64,000 bases of DNA from Ciceribacter sp. L1K22 (GCF_017599385.1 NZ_JAGFPK010000001.1:560177-624176), one strand, 5' to 3'; shown: positions 9,124-18,112, counted from the stretch's first letter. Translations and numbers: made by a program. The notes: generated by a model from the sequence alone, not told the origin.

Positions 9124-9205
9124 AGAGTGTTTTCAGTCCGTTGCGGAGCGGTTATACCCTCCGCGACCGCAAGGGTGAAGCTTGAGAAACGTCAGGAGTT
9201 TTGAC

Positions 9206-9607
9206 ATGACCGCCGCCGAGACGATCCGCGCCTATTACGACGCCTTCAACGCCAAGGACATGGAGACCTTCCTGTCGCTTTTGACAGACGATGTCGCCCA
9301 CGACATCAACCAGGGCGGCCGCCAGACCGGCAAGGCGGAATTCGCGACATTCATGGACCACATGAACCGCTGCTACAACGAGGTGTTGACCGACATCGTG
9401 ATCATGGCGAGCGAGGACGGCAGGCGCGGCGCGGCCGAGTTCATTGTCAACGGCGAGTATCTCGCGACCGACGAGGGCCTGCCGGAAGCCAATGGCCAGA
9501 AATACCGCCTGCCCGCCGGCGCCTTCTTCGACATCCGCGACGGCAAGGTTGCCCGCATTTCCAACTACTACAACCTGCCCGACTGGATCGCCCAGGTCGG
9601 CGGCTGA
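9206..9607 (+). CDS. SnoaL-like/ketosteroid isomerase-related NTF2-fold protein
   Basis: The start at 9206 has AGGAG at 9194-9198; the upstream start at 9182 is rejected. The 133-residue product is a single cone-shaped NTF2-like domain with the typical YYDAFNAKDMETFLSLLTDDV first helices, a central strand region and DGKVARISNYYN near the end. Such proteins are isomerases, dehydratases or binding subunits. No conserved catalytic pair is clear enough to name a reaction. It is monocistronic and followed by a good terminator. Confidence 0.78.
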   Translation: MTAAETIRAYYDAFNAKDMETFLSLLTDDVAHDINQGGRQTGKAEFATFMDHMNRCYNEVLTDIVIMASEDGRRGAAEFIVNGEYLATDEGLPEANGQKYRLPAGAFFDIRDGKVARISNYYNLPDWIAQVGG

Positions 9608-9642
9608 ACCGTCGTTCGCATCGGCCTCCCATGACTTTTTTG

Positions 9643-9679
9643 ATCCCCCGCGCCGGCCTCGTCGCGGGGGATTTTTCTT
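9643..9679 (+). terminator. Rho-independent terminator after the SnoaL-like gene
   Basis: A 10-bp stem (ATCCCCCGCG / CGCGGGGGAT) with a 10-base loop leads into TTTTTCTT. It lies 36 bases past the stop codon. Confidence 0.85.
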
Positions 9680-9948
9680 GCCGCCGCAGAGCCGGGACTC
9701 TCCTGTCGCCTGCAATTTAAGATTGATTCACTTCTCGTGCAGATAAGCCTCGCCGGCGGTGCCGATACACATCGAGTTTCGCGAATATTTCAGGAAATCG
9801 TAAACGCGTGATCCCTAGATTTGGCAGCGCGGAGGACCATGCGTTCGAGTCGGGCTGCGCGAAAGCCGGCACGAACGGTCTCTTTCAACTTTGTACGAAC
9901 AGGTTCGACCGTCGCCTGCGGTCGACCATGACCGAGCGAGAGCAGAAA
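9680..9948 (+). other. Non-coding stretch before the chemoreceptor gene
   Basis: About 270 bases without a convincing gene. An open reading frame runs in frame into the chemoreceptor from 9808, but that part is compositionally unlike the protein and has no ribosome site. The region should hold the chemoreceptor promoter, but I could not identify a clear -35/-10 pair. Confidence 0.5.
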
Positions 9949-11862
9949 ATGACGTTGCGCATGAAACTTCTGGGTTGCATCACGCTGCTGATCGCCGCGG
10001 TCGCCGGCATTTCGGTATTTTCCGTCTACGCCATGCGCCAGCAATCGGCGCTGGCGGGCACCATCGTGGCGGATCGCGTCATCCCGCTTGAACAGTTGAA
10101 GACCATTTCCGACCGCTACGCCGTCAACATCGTCGACACCGCCCACAAAGTGCGAGCCGGCACGCTGACGCCGGCCGAGGGTCTGGCAAGCGTCGATCAG
10201 GCGCTGGGCGACATCGAGGCCGAATGGACAGCCTACATGGCGACCTACCTGACGCCCGAGGAAGCGGCGCTCGCAGAGAATTTCGGCAAGCAGCGCACGC
10301 GCGCCGACGCGGGGGTCGCGGAACTCCGTCGGATTCTCGAGGCCGGCGATCGCGAGGCGATCGCCCGCTTCGCCGAGACCGATCTCTATCCCACCATCGA
10401 TCCGCTGGGCGAGGATATCGCAAAGCTGATCGACCTGCAGATCCGTGTCGCCAAGGAAAACCTGGAGGCCGGCAATGCGCTGAAGGACCAGATGTTCGTG
10501 ATCATGGCAACGCTTTGCGCGGTCGCGGTGACGGTGGCCGTCTTCTCGGTCTGGACTGTGACGCGCGGTGTCGTACGGCCTCTCGACGCCCTGTCGGATG
10601 TCATGGGGACACTGGCCGGTGGCAACAACGAGGTCGATATCTTCGGCGAGGGCCGTCGCGACGAGATCGGGCGCATGGCGGCAAGCGTTGCCGTCTTCCG
10701 CGACAATGCCTTGGAACGGGTGAAACTGGAACGCGAGGCTGCGGAAAACCGCGACGAACAGGAACGGCAGCGCCAGGAACGCGAGCGCGTGCAGGCGGCG
10801 GACGCCGAGGAAATCCGCTTTGCGGTGGAAAGCCTCGGCAATGCGCTCGGCGAACTCGCGGCTGGCCGACTGACCGTGCGGATCAATGACGTCTTTACCG
10901 CGCGTCTCGACAAGGTCCGCCAGGACTTCAATGATGCCGTGACCAAGCTTGACGACGCCATGCGGGCGGTGGGCGAGAACGCCCAGGTCATTGCCGCAGG
11001 CTCGGGCCAGATCCGCGCCGCGGCCGACAATCTCGCCAACCGCACCGCCCAGCAGGCGGCCTCGGTCGAGGAGACCGCCGCCGCGCTCGAGCAGATCACC
11101 AGCACCGGTGCCGATTCCAGCCGCCGCGCCGACGAGGCGGGCAAGCTGGTGAATGTTGCCCGCGACACCGCCACCCGGTCCGGCGCGATCGTCGGGCGGA
11201 CGGTGGAGGCGATGCAGGCGATCGAGGCCTCGTCGCGCGCGATCTCAAATATCATCGGGGTCATCGACGACATCGCCTTCCAGACCAATCTTCTGGCACT
11301 CAATGCCGGGGTTGAAGCGGCGCGCGCCGGAGAGTCGGGCAAGGGCTTCGCCGTCGTCGCGCAGGAGGTCCGCGAACTCGCGCAACGCTCCGCCAAGGCG
11401 GCCAAGGAGATCAAGGCGTTGATTGGAAAATCCGGCGAACAGGTGCGCGACGGTGTCTCGCTTGTATCGGAAACCGGCAAGGTGCTGGACGCGATCGTCG
11501 AGCAGGTGATGGACGTCCGCTCCAATGTGGTCGCCATCGTCGAAGCCGCGCGCGAACAGTCGATGGGTCTCAAGGAGATCAATACGGCCGTGAACTCCAT
11601 GGACCAGAACGTCCAGCAAAACGCCGCGATGGTGGAGGAATCGACCGCCGCAAGCCATTCCCTGGCACGCGAAGCAGAGGCGCTGTTCACGCTGATCGGC
11701 CGGTTCGAGGTGGGCGGAAAGGCGCGAACGCTCGCGGTGGATGCGCCGCCAAATAACCGTCAGGCACGGACGCTCAAAGCCGCGAATGCACCCGCGCGAA
11801 GAACGGTCGCCGCGACCCATGGCAACGCCGCCGTGGCCGAGCCCGCCTGGGAAAACTTTTGA
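9949..11862 (+). CDS. Methyl-accepting chemotaxis protein with 4HB sensor, HAMP and xWxxF tail
   Basis: A 637-residue chemoreceptor. TM1 spans about 7-27, a periplasmic four-helix-bundle sensor about 28-180, TM2 about 182-204 and HAMP about 205-260. A coiled-coil linker with a Glu/Arg-rich stretch follows. The cytoplasmic signalling hairpin comes next, with the conserved tip [20 protein letters not shown]. The last five residues are AWENF, matching the xWxxF pentapeptide that tethers CheR/CheB in many receptors. The start is uncertain: 9949 gives a signal-anchor start, 9928 is possible, and neither has a perfect ribosome site. The ligand is unknown and no che genes are nearby. Confidence 0.93.
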   Translation: MTLRMKLLGCITLLIAAVAGISVFSVYAMRQQSALAGTIVADRVIPLEQLKTISDRYAVNIVDTAHKVRAGTLTPAEGLASVDQALGDIEAEWTAYMATYLTPEEAALAENFGKQRTRADAGVAELRRILEAGDREAIARFAETDLYPTIDPLGEDIAKLIDLQIRVAKENLEAGNALKDQMFVIMATLCAVAVTVAVFSVWTVTRGVVRPLDALSDVMGTLAGGNNEVDIFGEGRRDEIGRMAASVAVFRDNALERVKLEREAAENRDEQERQRQERERVQAADAEEIRFAVESLGNALGELAAGRLTVRINDVFTARLDKVRQDFNDAVTKLDDAMRAVGENAQVIAAGSGQIRAAADNLANRTAQQAASVEETAAALEQITSTGADSSRRADEAGKLVNVARDTATRSGAIVGRTVEAMQAIEASSRAISNIIGVIDDIAFQTNLLALNAGVEAARAGESGKGFAVVAQEVRELAQRSAKAAKEIKALIGKSGEQVRDGVSLVSETGKVLDAIVEQVMDVRSNVVAIVEAAREQSMGLKEINTAVNSMDQNVQQNAAMVEESTAASHSLAREAEALFTLIGRFEVGGKARTLAVDAPPNNRQARTLKAANAPARRTVAATHGNAAVAEPAWENF

Positions 11863-11902
11863 GCGCGAACCAGACCCGGTGCAAGTCTGAACTTCAACGC
11901 AC

Positions 11903-11937
11903 AAAGCCGCGGCATTCCGGCCGCGGCTTTGTCGTTT
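11903..11937. terminator. Terminator between the chemoreceptor and DUF2171 genes
   Basis: A 10-bp stem AAAGCCGCGG / CCGCGGCTTT with an 8-base loop is followed by GTCGTTT on the plus strand. On the minus strand the stem is followed by TGTGCGTT. It lies between convergent genes. Confidence 0.75.
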
Positions 11938-11949
11938 GAGGCATCCCGA

Positions 11950-12183
11950 TCAGTTGATCGAGGTCCACTCGTTGCGCACCTCGTCGAGGTTCTTGCTGAG
12001 ATGCACGTGCTCGTCGATGTGATCGATCCAGTCGAGCGGGATCAGGTGATGCTTGCCGTCGGGGGAATCGTTGCGGGTCAGCTTGATCCGGTTCGAGCCT
12101 TCGAGGTGGTCGACGGTGCCGACATGGGCGCCATCGAGGGCGCGGACTTCCATATGTTCGCGAATCTGGTCAGCGGAAATCAT
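11950..12183 (-). CDS. DUF2171 family protein
   Basis: The 77-residue protein starts MISADQIREHM and has the V-x-A-x-DG-x-HVGTVDHLEG block and a HHLIPLDWIDHID segment that define DUF2171, a small PRC-barrel-like family. AGGAGG precedes the ATG. Members are often stress-induced in rhizobia, which fits the candidate extracytoplasmic-sigma promoter found upstream. The molecular role is unknown. Confidence 0.85.
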   Translation of the reverse strand: MISADQIREHMEVRALDGAHVGTVDHLEGSNRIKLTRNDSPDGKHHLIPLDWIDHIDEHVHLSKNLDEVRNEWTSIN

Positions 12184-12218
12184 GGGTATTCCTCCTGTTT
12201 GTTTGACAACAACAGGAA

Positions 12219-12243
12219 AACACGAGTCCCGATCGAAGGTTCC
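12219..12243 (-). promoter_or_regulatory. Candidate general-stress (EcfG/RpoE2-type) promoter of the DUF2171 gene
   Basis: On the minus strand, GGAAC (12243-12239) and TGTT (12222-12219) are separated by 16 bases, 36 bases before the ATG. The alphaproteobacterial EcfG consensus is GGAAC-N16/17-CGTT, so this differs at one base of the -10. A functional link is inferred. Confidence 0.5.
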
Positions 12244-12330
12244 CGCGCCGGGGCAGGGAACCGGAAGGCCTTTCGTCCATTGAAGAAGCCTGTGCGCACT
12301 GGCGCTCTTTCACAATGGGGGCTCACGACA

Positions 12331-14016
12331 ATGCAGTCGCGAATCGCGATCATCGGCTCGGGTCCGACCGGGCTCTACACGCTGAAGGGGCTCGTCGAGG
12401 CAAACGTGCCGCTCAACATCACTGTCTTCGAGGCGGAAGCCGAGGCCGGCAAGGGCATGCCCTATCATCCGGGCCTCAACGATCCGGCCATGCTGTCGAA
12501 CATTCCGAGCATCGAGATTCCTGCGCTGACCGAGACGCTGGTCGAATGGCTGACACGGCAAGGCAATGAAGACCTGGAGCGGCTCGGCATCCGCCGCGAG
12601 GCGATCGACGGGCGGGAATTCTATCCCCGCGTGGTGCTCGGTGAATACATGCGCGACCAGTTCCTGCGCATCGTCGAACGCGGTCTCGCAAACGGCCATA
12701 ACATCGATGTACGCGAGCGGCAGAAGGTGATCGATATCGCGCTGCAGCCGCATAACGTGATGCTGACCGTAAGGGCAGGCGAGGACGAACCCGTCGAGGC
12801 GGTCTTCGATCACGTGGTCATGGCGACCGGTCACAACTGGCCGGACAAGACCGAGGTCAAACCCGGCTACTTCATCTCGCCCTGGCCGGCCGGGGAGCTG
12901 GCCGAAGTGCGCAATTGCCGGGTCGGCATTCTCGGGACCTCGCTGAGCGGCATCGACGCGCTCATGACGGTGGCGACCAGCAACGGCGCGTTCCACTACG
13001 ATGCCGCAGGCGACCTGCAGTTTGCGCCGGCGGCGGAGAGCGCCGCGTTTCATGCGACGATGATGTCGCGCAAGGGCCTGTTGCCGGAAGCCGATTTCTA
13101 TTGCCCGCTGCCCTATCGCGATCCGGAGGTCTGCACCAAGGAGGCGGTCGACGCGCTGATCGCCACCGGTCGGGGCGACCTGCTGGACGATCTCTTCGAA
13201 CTCTTCCGCGCCGAACTGATGGCGGCCGATCCGGATTACGCGGCGAAGATCGGTCTGTGGCGGTTGACGGTGGAGACCTTTGCCGATGCCTATTATGCCG
13301 ACCGCATGGAAGCCGATCCCTTCGTCTGGGCGGCGAAGAACCTGGCCGAAACCGAGCAGAACCGCGAACGGCGCTATACCGTGCCATGGCGCTACGCGAT
13401 CCTGATCACCCACGAGATCATTGCCCGCGCCATTCCCCATCTCAACGAGACGGATCTCAAGCGCTTCCACAAGCATTTCAAGAATGTCTTCGTCGATGAT
13501 TACGCAACGGTCCCGCTGATGTCGATCCGTCGGATGCTGGCGCTGCACCGCGCCGGCGTGCTCGATATCCTGCGGCTCGGACAAGACTATGAGATCGTGA
13601 CGGAGGGCCGCGAGCGGGGGGCCGAGATCATCATCGGCGACGACAGCCATGCGTTCGATGCCCTCATCGATGCGACCGGCCAGAGCGCGCTCTCGGCGAC
13701 CGACATGCCGTTCCCGACGCTTGTTTCACAAGGCGGCGTAAAGGAGGCGACGACCGTCAAGGAGCGGGTTGTCGATCCAGACGAGACGGCACGACAGGTG
13801 CGCACGGGCGGGATCGATGTCGACGATGCCTATCGTCCGACGGTTGCGACCGGTCTTTGCAATCGTCTCTATTGCGCGGCAATCCCCTTCCTGCTGCACA
13901 AGCAGCCCTTCGTACAGGGGATTACCAGCGCGGCGGAAATCGGCGAGGCCGTTTCCGAGGCGATCATCGACGATATCCATTCGGATCGCGGCGGCATGCT
14001 TCAGAAGTCGGCGTAA
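12331..14016 (+). CDS. FAD/NAD(P)-binding oxidoreductase-like protein
   Basis: A 561-residue protein with an N-terminal dinucleotide-binding GSGPTG (9-14) after a hydrophobic strand and an acidic FEAEAEAGKGMPY end of the second strand, typical of FAD binding. A second glycine-rich motif, GILGTSLSGIDAL (about 190), probably binds NAD(P). This two-motif layout matches the HpyO-like FAD/NAD(P)-binding family, related to flavin monooxygenases. The ATG at 12331 is preceded by a GGGGG run. Its 3' end overlaps the convergent MOSC gene by 16 bases. The substrate is unknown. Confidence 0.8.
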   Translation: MQSRIAIIGSGPTGLYTLKGLVEANVPLNITVFEAEAEAGKGMPYHPGLNDPAMLSNIPSIEIPALTETLVEWLTRQGNEDLERLGIRREAIDGREFYPRVVLGEYMRDQFLRIVERGLANGHNIDVRERQKVIDIALQPHNVMLTVRAGEDEPVEAVFDHVVMATGHNWPDKTEVKPGYFISPWPAGELAEVRNCRVGILGTSLSGIDALMTVATSNGAFHYDAAGDLQFAPAAESAAFHATMMSRKGLLPEADFYCPLPYRDPEVCTKEAVDALIATGRGDLLDDLFELFRAELMAADPDYAAKIGLWRLTVETFADAYYADRMEADPFVWAAKNLAETEQNRERRYTVPWRYAILITHEIIARAIPHLNETDLKRFHKHFKNVFVDDYATVPLMSIRRMLALHRAGVLDILRLGQDYEIVTEGRERGAEIIIGDDSHAFDALIDATGQSALSATDMPFPTLVSQGGVKEATTVKERVVDPDETARQVRTGGIDVDDAYRPTVATGLCNRLYCAAIPFLLHKQPFVQGITSAAEIGEAVSEAIIDDIHSDRGGMLQKSA

Positions 14017-14726
14017 ACAGCGTCGCCGACCGCGATGATACCGGAGGCGTGAGGTTCGCCGTAGACCCCGAGATTGCGATTGTTGTGCCGGATGACCGTG
14101 CGCAGCATCTCCGGTCTCTCCTCGATGCCAGGCTGGGCCGAGAGCGTCAGCCCGCATCGTCTCGTCGCCTCGGTGATCGCAACGCCGATATCGCCGATGA
14201 CGATTGGTCGACCGATCCAGCCGTTCTCGACGAAACTGTCGCCCTCGTCCGTCTCGATCAGGATGGAGGGCCGGAAGCGCCGGCGGTCCGCTTCACCTGT
14301 TCCTGCAAGCTCGGCCAGCCGGGCGAGCGAGGCAGTGGTGACGATATGAACCGGCGAGACCTCGTAGCGATTGTAGACGGCGGGCAAGGTGCCGCTCGAG
14401 CCATAGGCGCCGGCCTCGGCCGCGAAGCCGAAATGATCGGAGAGGTGTGTCTTGAGCGATGCGTCGGAGAGGCCCATCACGGTCCCGTCGGGGAAGCGCA
14501 GTCGCGGCAGGTCGTCCTCGCCCGTTTCGGCGGAGAGGAACAGGGCGGGTCGCCAGCGCGGCTCTTCCTCGGGTGCGGCCGGATTGCCGGTTTCCGAATC
14601 GAACAGCGCAAAGCGGCGGTCGCCGACGACAGCGGTCGGCGTCACGGAAATCCGCTCCAGCTGCTCGCCGCCGACCGAACTGACGGGATAGCGCCAAACT
14701 TCCACGACACGTCCGATCTTTCGCAT
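14001..14726 (-). CDS. MOSC-domain protein
   Basis: The 241-residue protein has an N-terminal MOSC beta-barrel segment (VVEVWRYPVSSVGGE start, GDRRFALFD) and a C-terminal MOSC domain with a conserved Cys in TRRCGLTL (near residue 196). MOSC domains occur in molybdenum-cofactor sulfurase C-termini and in YiiM and mARC-type proteins, where the Cys binds Mo or transfers sulfur. The local context gives no substrate. Its 3' end overlaps the convergent FAD protein gene. Confidence 0.85.
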   Translation of the reverse strand: MRKIGRVVEVWRYPVSSVGGEQLERISVTPTAVVGDRRFALFDSETGNPAAPEEEPRWRPALFLSAETGEDDLPRLRFPDGTVMGLSDASLKTHLSDHFGFAAEAGAYGSSGTLPAVYNRYEVSPVHIVTTASLARLAELAGTGEADRRRFRPSILIETDEGDSFVENGWIGRPIVIGDIGVAITEATRRCGLTLSAQPGIEERPEMLRTVIRHNNRNLGVYGEPHASGIIAVGDAVYADF

Positions 14727-14860
14727 GGGCGGGTTCTCCGTTTCTATATGTGGTCACGATGCATAACGGATGAGAGACGCAATGGGCAGACGACCGGACG
14801 ATTTCTTTCTATGGTCCGTGCACCGGATTCGTCCGGAGGCAGCATTTCCGGAAGGCACCC

Positions 14861-16405
14861 ATGACCGAAACCACCCCGCGCTTTGAAAGCGGCATCCATC
14901 ATGTCACGCTGATTACCCGCAAGGTGCAGGCGAATGTGGACTTCTACGTCGGTTTCCTGGGACTGCGGATCGTCAAGCGCACCGGCGGTTTCGAGGACGC
15001 CGAACAATTGCACCTCATCTACGGCGACCGCACCGGTTCGCCCGGCACGCTGATCACATTCCTTGTCTGGGAGGATGGCGCGCCGGGACGCGTCGGCAAC
15101 GGCCAGGTCTCGGAGGTCTCCTTCGCGGTTCCGCAGGACACGATCGGCGAATGGCTGACGCGGGCGCTCGACCATCGCGTGACCGTCGAGGGACCGATGC
15201 GGGAATTTGGCGAAACCGTTCTGCGGCTGAAGGACCCGGATGGGGTCATCGTCAAGTTGGTCGGCGTCGCCAGTCCACCGTCCGAAGGGCATCGAATGGC
15301 GCCTATCCGCCTGCGCGGCGTCACCATCCTCAGCGATGCTGCCGAAGAGACGGCGGCCTTCATCACCCGTTTCGGCTACCGGCCGGGACCAATGAATGGC
15401 GCGCTGCAGCGGATGGTGTCGGAGACCGATATTGTCGATGTGCGCGATGCGACCGGTTATGTGCCCGGCATTCCCGGCACCGGCACCGCCGATCACGTGG
15501 CCTTCCGTGTCGCGGATGTCGATGCAGTCCGGCAGGCGGAGGCGGAGCTTAAGAAACGAAATTCGTCGGTCATCAACGTTCACGACCGCAAATACTTCTA
15601 CTCGCTCTATGTGCGCGAGCCGGGCGGGACGCTGATCGAGCTTGCTACCGACGGTCCGGGTTTCCTGGTTGACGAGGACGAGGCGACACTGGGCGAAACG
15701 TTGTTCGTGCCGCCGGATGATATCGAGCGGGCCGAGGACATCAGGGTGCTGCTGCCGCAGTTCGCCATGCCGGGCGAGCCGCGGATGCCGGTTCGTGACC
15801 TGCCGTTCGTTCATCGCTTCTTCGTGCCGGAACAGCCGGGCGAGGAGACGATCGTGCTGCTGCACGGCAGCGGCGGCAGCGAGGCGGATCTGATGCCGCT
15901 TGGCCACCGCATCGCCCCCGACGCGACGCTGCTCGGCGTGCGGGGCCGGGCGACGGAAGAGGGTATTGCCCGGTGGTTCCGGCGGTTTTCGACTGTTAGC
16001 TTCGACCAGGCCGATATCGTCAGCGAGGCCGAGGCCTTTGCCGCCTTCGTCGAGGGGGCGATCGCCGGCTACCGGCTCGATCCCGGGAGCCTGACCTTCC
16101 TCGGTCTCTCCAACGGCGCCAATTTTATCGCCGCCGTGATGGCGCTGCATCCGCGGCTGATCCGTCGCGCGGTGCTCATCCGCGGCGTAACGGTGCTGGA
16201 CGATATGCCCGATGTCGACCTGAAGGGTGTCGAGGTGCTGATGGTCACCGGCCGGGACGATCCGTTCGCCGACCGCGCCGGGCCGCTGGCGGCGTGGTTT
16301 CTCCGCTGTGGAGCGAGCCTGACCCATCGGCAGATTGAAGCGGGGCACGGCCTTTCGCCGGAGGATATTCCGACCGTACGGGCCTGGCTCGACGGGGCAC
16401 GGTGA
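14861..16405 (+). CDS. Fusion of MhqO-like ring-cleaving dioxygenase (two VOC domains) and MhqD-like alpha/beta hydrolase
   Basis: The 514-residue protein has two vicinal-oxygen-chelate modules (about 10-128 and 145-265). The first has HHVTLITRKVQANVDFY and both have DPDG/EPGG-type ends, as in the metal-dependent ring-cleaving dioxygenases MhqA/MhqO. Residues about 310-512 form a carboxylesterase/phospholipase-type hydrolase with LLHGSGG, nucleophile Ser417 in GLSNG, acid Asp466/467 in GRDDPF and His496 in GHGLS. In Bacillus, mhqO and mhqD are separate genes in quinone detoxification, and here they are one chain. The reading frame is continuous through the linker, so it is not an assembly join visible at this level. 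Confidence 0.88.
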   Translation: MTETTPRFESGIHHVTLITRKVQANVDFYVGFLGLRIVKRTGGFEDAEQLHLIYGDRTGSPGTLITFLVWEDGAPGRVGNGQVSEVSFAVPQDTIGEWLTRALDHRVTVEGPMREFGETVLRLKDPDGVIVKLVGVASPPSEGHRMAPIRLRGVTILSDAAEETAAFITRFGYRPGPMNGALQRMVSETDIVDVRDATGYVPGIPGTGTADHVAFRVADVDAVRQAEAELKKRNSSVINVHDRKYFYSLYVREPGGTLIELATDGPGFLVDEDEATLGETLFVPPDDIERAEDIRVLLPQFAMPGEPRMPVRDLPFVHRFFVPEQPGEETIVLLHGSGGSEADLMPLGHRIAPDATLLGVRGRATEEGIARWFRRFSTVSFDQADIVSEAEAFAAFVEGAIAGYRLDPGSLTFLGLSNGANFIAAVMALHPRLIRRAVLIRGVTVLDDMPDVDLKGVEVLMVTGRDDPFADRAGPLAAWFLRCGASLTHRQIEAGHGLSPEDIPTVRAWLDGAR

Positions 16406-16440
16406 CGGCGTTGCGTCTCTCCCGCTGAATTCCTCTTGAC

Positions 16441-16475
16441 TCCATTATGAGAGAATTTAAATCTCCGATAATGGA
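16441..16475. promoter_or_regulatory. Large inverted repeat over the XRE-cupin promoter and start, candidate autoregulatory operator
   Basis: Arms TCCATTAT (16441-16448) and ATAATGGA (16468-16475) match perfectly. Inside them GAGA (16451-16454) and TCTC (16462-16465) also pair, around an AT-rich core with TTTAAA. A TTGACT -35-like element (16436-16441) abuts the left arm. Both possible ATG starts (16447 and 16471) lie inside the repeat. This would let the regulator block its own promoter. Confidence 0.6.
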
Positions 16476-17049
16476 AAATCACGATGAACAGTTCGAGACG
16501 GTCGTCGGCGAGCGGGTCAAGGCTCTGCGCGCCGAGAGGGGTTTGACCCTCGACCAGTTGGCGGAACTCTCAGGTGTCAGCCGGGCGATGATCTCCCGCG
16601 TCGAGCGCGCCGAGGCCAGTCCGACAGCAGCACTTCTGGCGCGCATCTGCTCGGCGCTCGGGGTTTCGCTGTCCGTGTTCTTCGCAACCGACAATGCCCC
16701 GGCCGTGCCCCTCGTCCGCCGCGAGGACCAGCCGGTGTGGCGTGATCCGGAAACCGGTTATCTGCGGCGCGTGGTGGCGCCGCAGGGCACCGGCGCCCGC
16801 GTCGACGTGGTCGAGGTGGAATTTCCGGCAGGCGCGGAAGTCGCCTTCGAGGGCCAGCAGGCGAGCCGCAACCAGTGGCAACATGTCTGGCAGTTCGAGG
16901 GCGAAATGGAGCTGCTGGTGGGCGAGTACGTCCACACGCTGCGGCCCGGCGACTGCCTCTACATGAATGTCGGCGACGTGCACGCCTTCCGCAACAGAAC
17001 CGACAAACCCGCCCGCTACGCCGTGATCATAGATCTCGGCCCCCGCTGA
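16471..17049 (+). CDS. XRE-family regulator with C-terminal cupin domain
   Basis: The 192-residue protein has an N-terminal Cro/C1-type HTH (LTLDQLAELSGVSRAMISRVE, about 28-50) and a C-terminal cupin barrel whose second motif is GD-x-LYMNVGDVHAFRN. Such proteins control small transport or amino-acid genes, with the cupin binding the effector. The start is ambiguous: ATG 16471 (used here) or 16447, neither with a Shine-Dalgarno and both inside an inverted repeat. A leaderless message is possible. A GNAT gene follows after 20 bases, so the two are probably an operon. Confidence 0.85.
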   Translation: MENHDEQFETVVGERVKALRAERGLTLDQLAELSGVSRAMISRVERAEASPTAALLARICSALGVSLSVFFATDNAPAVPLVRREDQPVWRDPETGYLRRVVAPQGTGARVDVVEVEFPAGAEVAFEGQQASRNQWQHVWQFEGEMELLVGEYVHTLRPGDCLYMNVGDVHAFRNRTDKPARYAVIIDLGPR

Positions 17050-17069
17050 CTATCTTCCCGGAGCCTCCC

Positions 17070-17603
17070 ATGACTGTCATTCGCCAGCTCGACGAAACTG
17101 AAGCGCTGAAGGCGTTGCCCGATCTTTGCGACATCCTTGCCGATTGCGTCGAGGACGGTGCGTCCGTCGGCTTCATGGCGCCGCTGGCGCCGGGCGAGGC
17201 AGAGGCCTTCTGGCGCGGCGTGATCGGCGGCGTAAAGCGCGGCGAGGTCCTGCTCTTCGTTGCGGAGGTGGATGGCCGGGTTTCGGGAACGGTGCAGGTG
17301 GGTTTCGCGCAGAAGCCCAACCAGCCGCATCGCGGCGACCTGATGAAACTGCTCGTCCATCGTCGCGCCAGGGGTCTGGGGCTTTCGAAGCACCTCATGA
17401 AGGCGGCGGAGGAAGCGGCCGCGAAGGCCGGTCGAGGGCTGCTGGTGCTGGACACGGCCACCGGCGAGCTGGCGGAAGGCATTTACGAAAAGCTCGGTTG
17501 GCAGCGTTCCGGCGTCATCCCCGACTATGCGCTTTTTCCGGACGGGCGCTATTGCGACACGACGGTGTTCTACAAGCGCGTGGCGCCCCTGCCCGGACGA
17601 TAA
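17070..17603 (+). CDS. GNAT-family N-acetyltransferase
   Basis: A 177-residue acetyltransferase with LLVHRRARGLGLSKHLM as the acetyl-CoA loop (around 92-108) and a terminal YEKLGWQRSGVIPDYALFPDG strand-loop, as in GNATs acting on amino acids or drugs. The ATG at 17070 follows CCCGGAG by a short gap. Being second in an operon with an XRE-cupin regulator is a recurrent pairing, and the regulator probably controls it. The substrate is unknown. Confidence 0.85.
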   Translation: MTVIRQLDETEALKALPDLCDILADCVEDGASVGFMAPLAPGEAEAFWRGVIGGVKRGEVLLFVAEVDGRVSGTVQVGFAQKPNQPHRGDLMKLLVHRRARGLGLSKHLMKAAEEAAAKAGRGLLVLDTATGELAEGIYEKLGWQRSGVIPDYALFPDGRYCDTTVFYKRVAPLPGR

Positions 17604-17687
17604 GACAACCATTTTTGGTCGGGCGGACCGATTTTTCCTCTGCTATGAGAGAGGCACCCGAAAGGGTCATCAGAGGGGATCATCGCC

Positions 17688-18071
17688 ATGTTCATTCGTC
17701 TTTCGGCAACGCGTCGTGTCGCGGGTGCCGTCCTTGTCTTGTCCACCGCTCTCGCAGCTGGCGCCGCGATGGCTTCGGACGTCACCTTCATCATGCGCAA
17801 CGACCATCCGAACGCGGTCGAGGTGGAGCTCTACAGCCAGGATCGCGACTATGTCTGGCCGGGCAACAATCAGGTTTTCATGCTGGACGACGGTGAGACG
17901 AAGCAGATCCCGCTGTCGTGCGAAGAGGGTGAGAGCATCTGCTACGGCGCCTGGATTTCCGGCGATCAGGGCAGCTACTGGGGAACCGGGCCTGACAATG
18001 CCGAAGCCTGCGAGGACTGCTGCTATGTCTGCACCGGCGGCGAGACGGAGGAAATCCACCTGACCGAGTAA
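17688..18071 (+). CDS. Small secreted cysteine-rich protein, unknown function
   Basis: The 127-residue product has a clear signal peptide (RLSATRR, hydrophobic core, cleavage near AMA-SD at residue 29). The mature part is acidic and carries cysteines clustered near the end: one pair around SCEEGESIC and a CEDCCYVC cluster. That suggests disulfides or metal binding in the periplasm. A GAGGGG ribosome site precedes the ATG and a hairpin follows the stop. I do not recognise a characterised family. Confidence 0.68.
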   Translation: MFIRLSATRRVAGAVLVLSTALAAGAAMASDVTFIMRNDHPNAVEVELYSQDRDYVWPGNNQVFMLDDGETKQIPLSCEEGESICYGAWISGDQGSYWGTGPDNAEACEDCCYVCTGGETEEIHLTE

Positions 18072-18077
18072 GGGCAC

Positions 18078-18112
18078 GACCCGCGCGGCGCCGAGTGGCG
18101 TCCGCGCGGGTC
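18078..18112. terminator. Strong hairpin between convergent genes
   Basis: An 11-bp perfect stem GACCCGCGCGG / CCGCGCGGGTC encloses a 13-base loop just past the secreted-protein stop and next to the MFS stop. The T-tract is poor (CTGTGTT), so termination efficiency is uncertain. Confidence 0.6.

Noticed and set aside
9808..9948. Upstream extension of the chemoreceptor to 9808
   Set aside because: No ribosome site and the extra residues precede a normal signal-anchor start.
14744..16348. Open frame of 534 codons antisense to the dioxygenase-hydrolase fusion
   Set aside because: The sense strand encodes an intact two-domain protein with active-site residues; the antisense product shows no recognisable fold.
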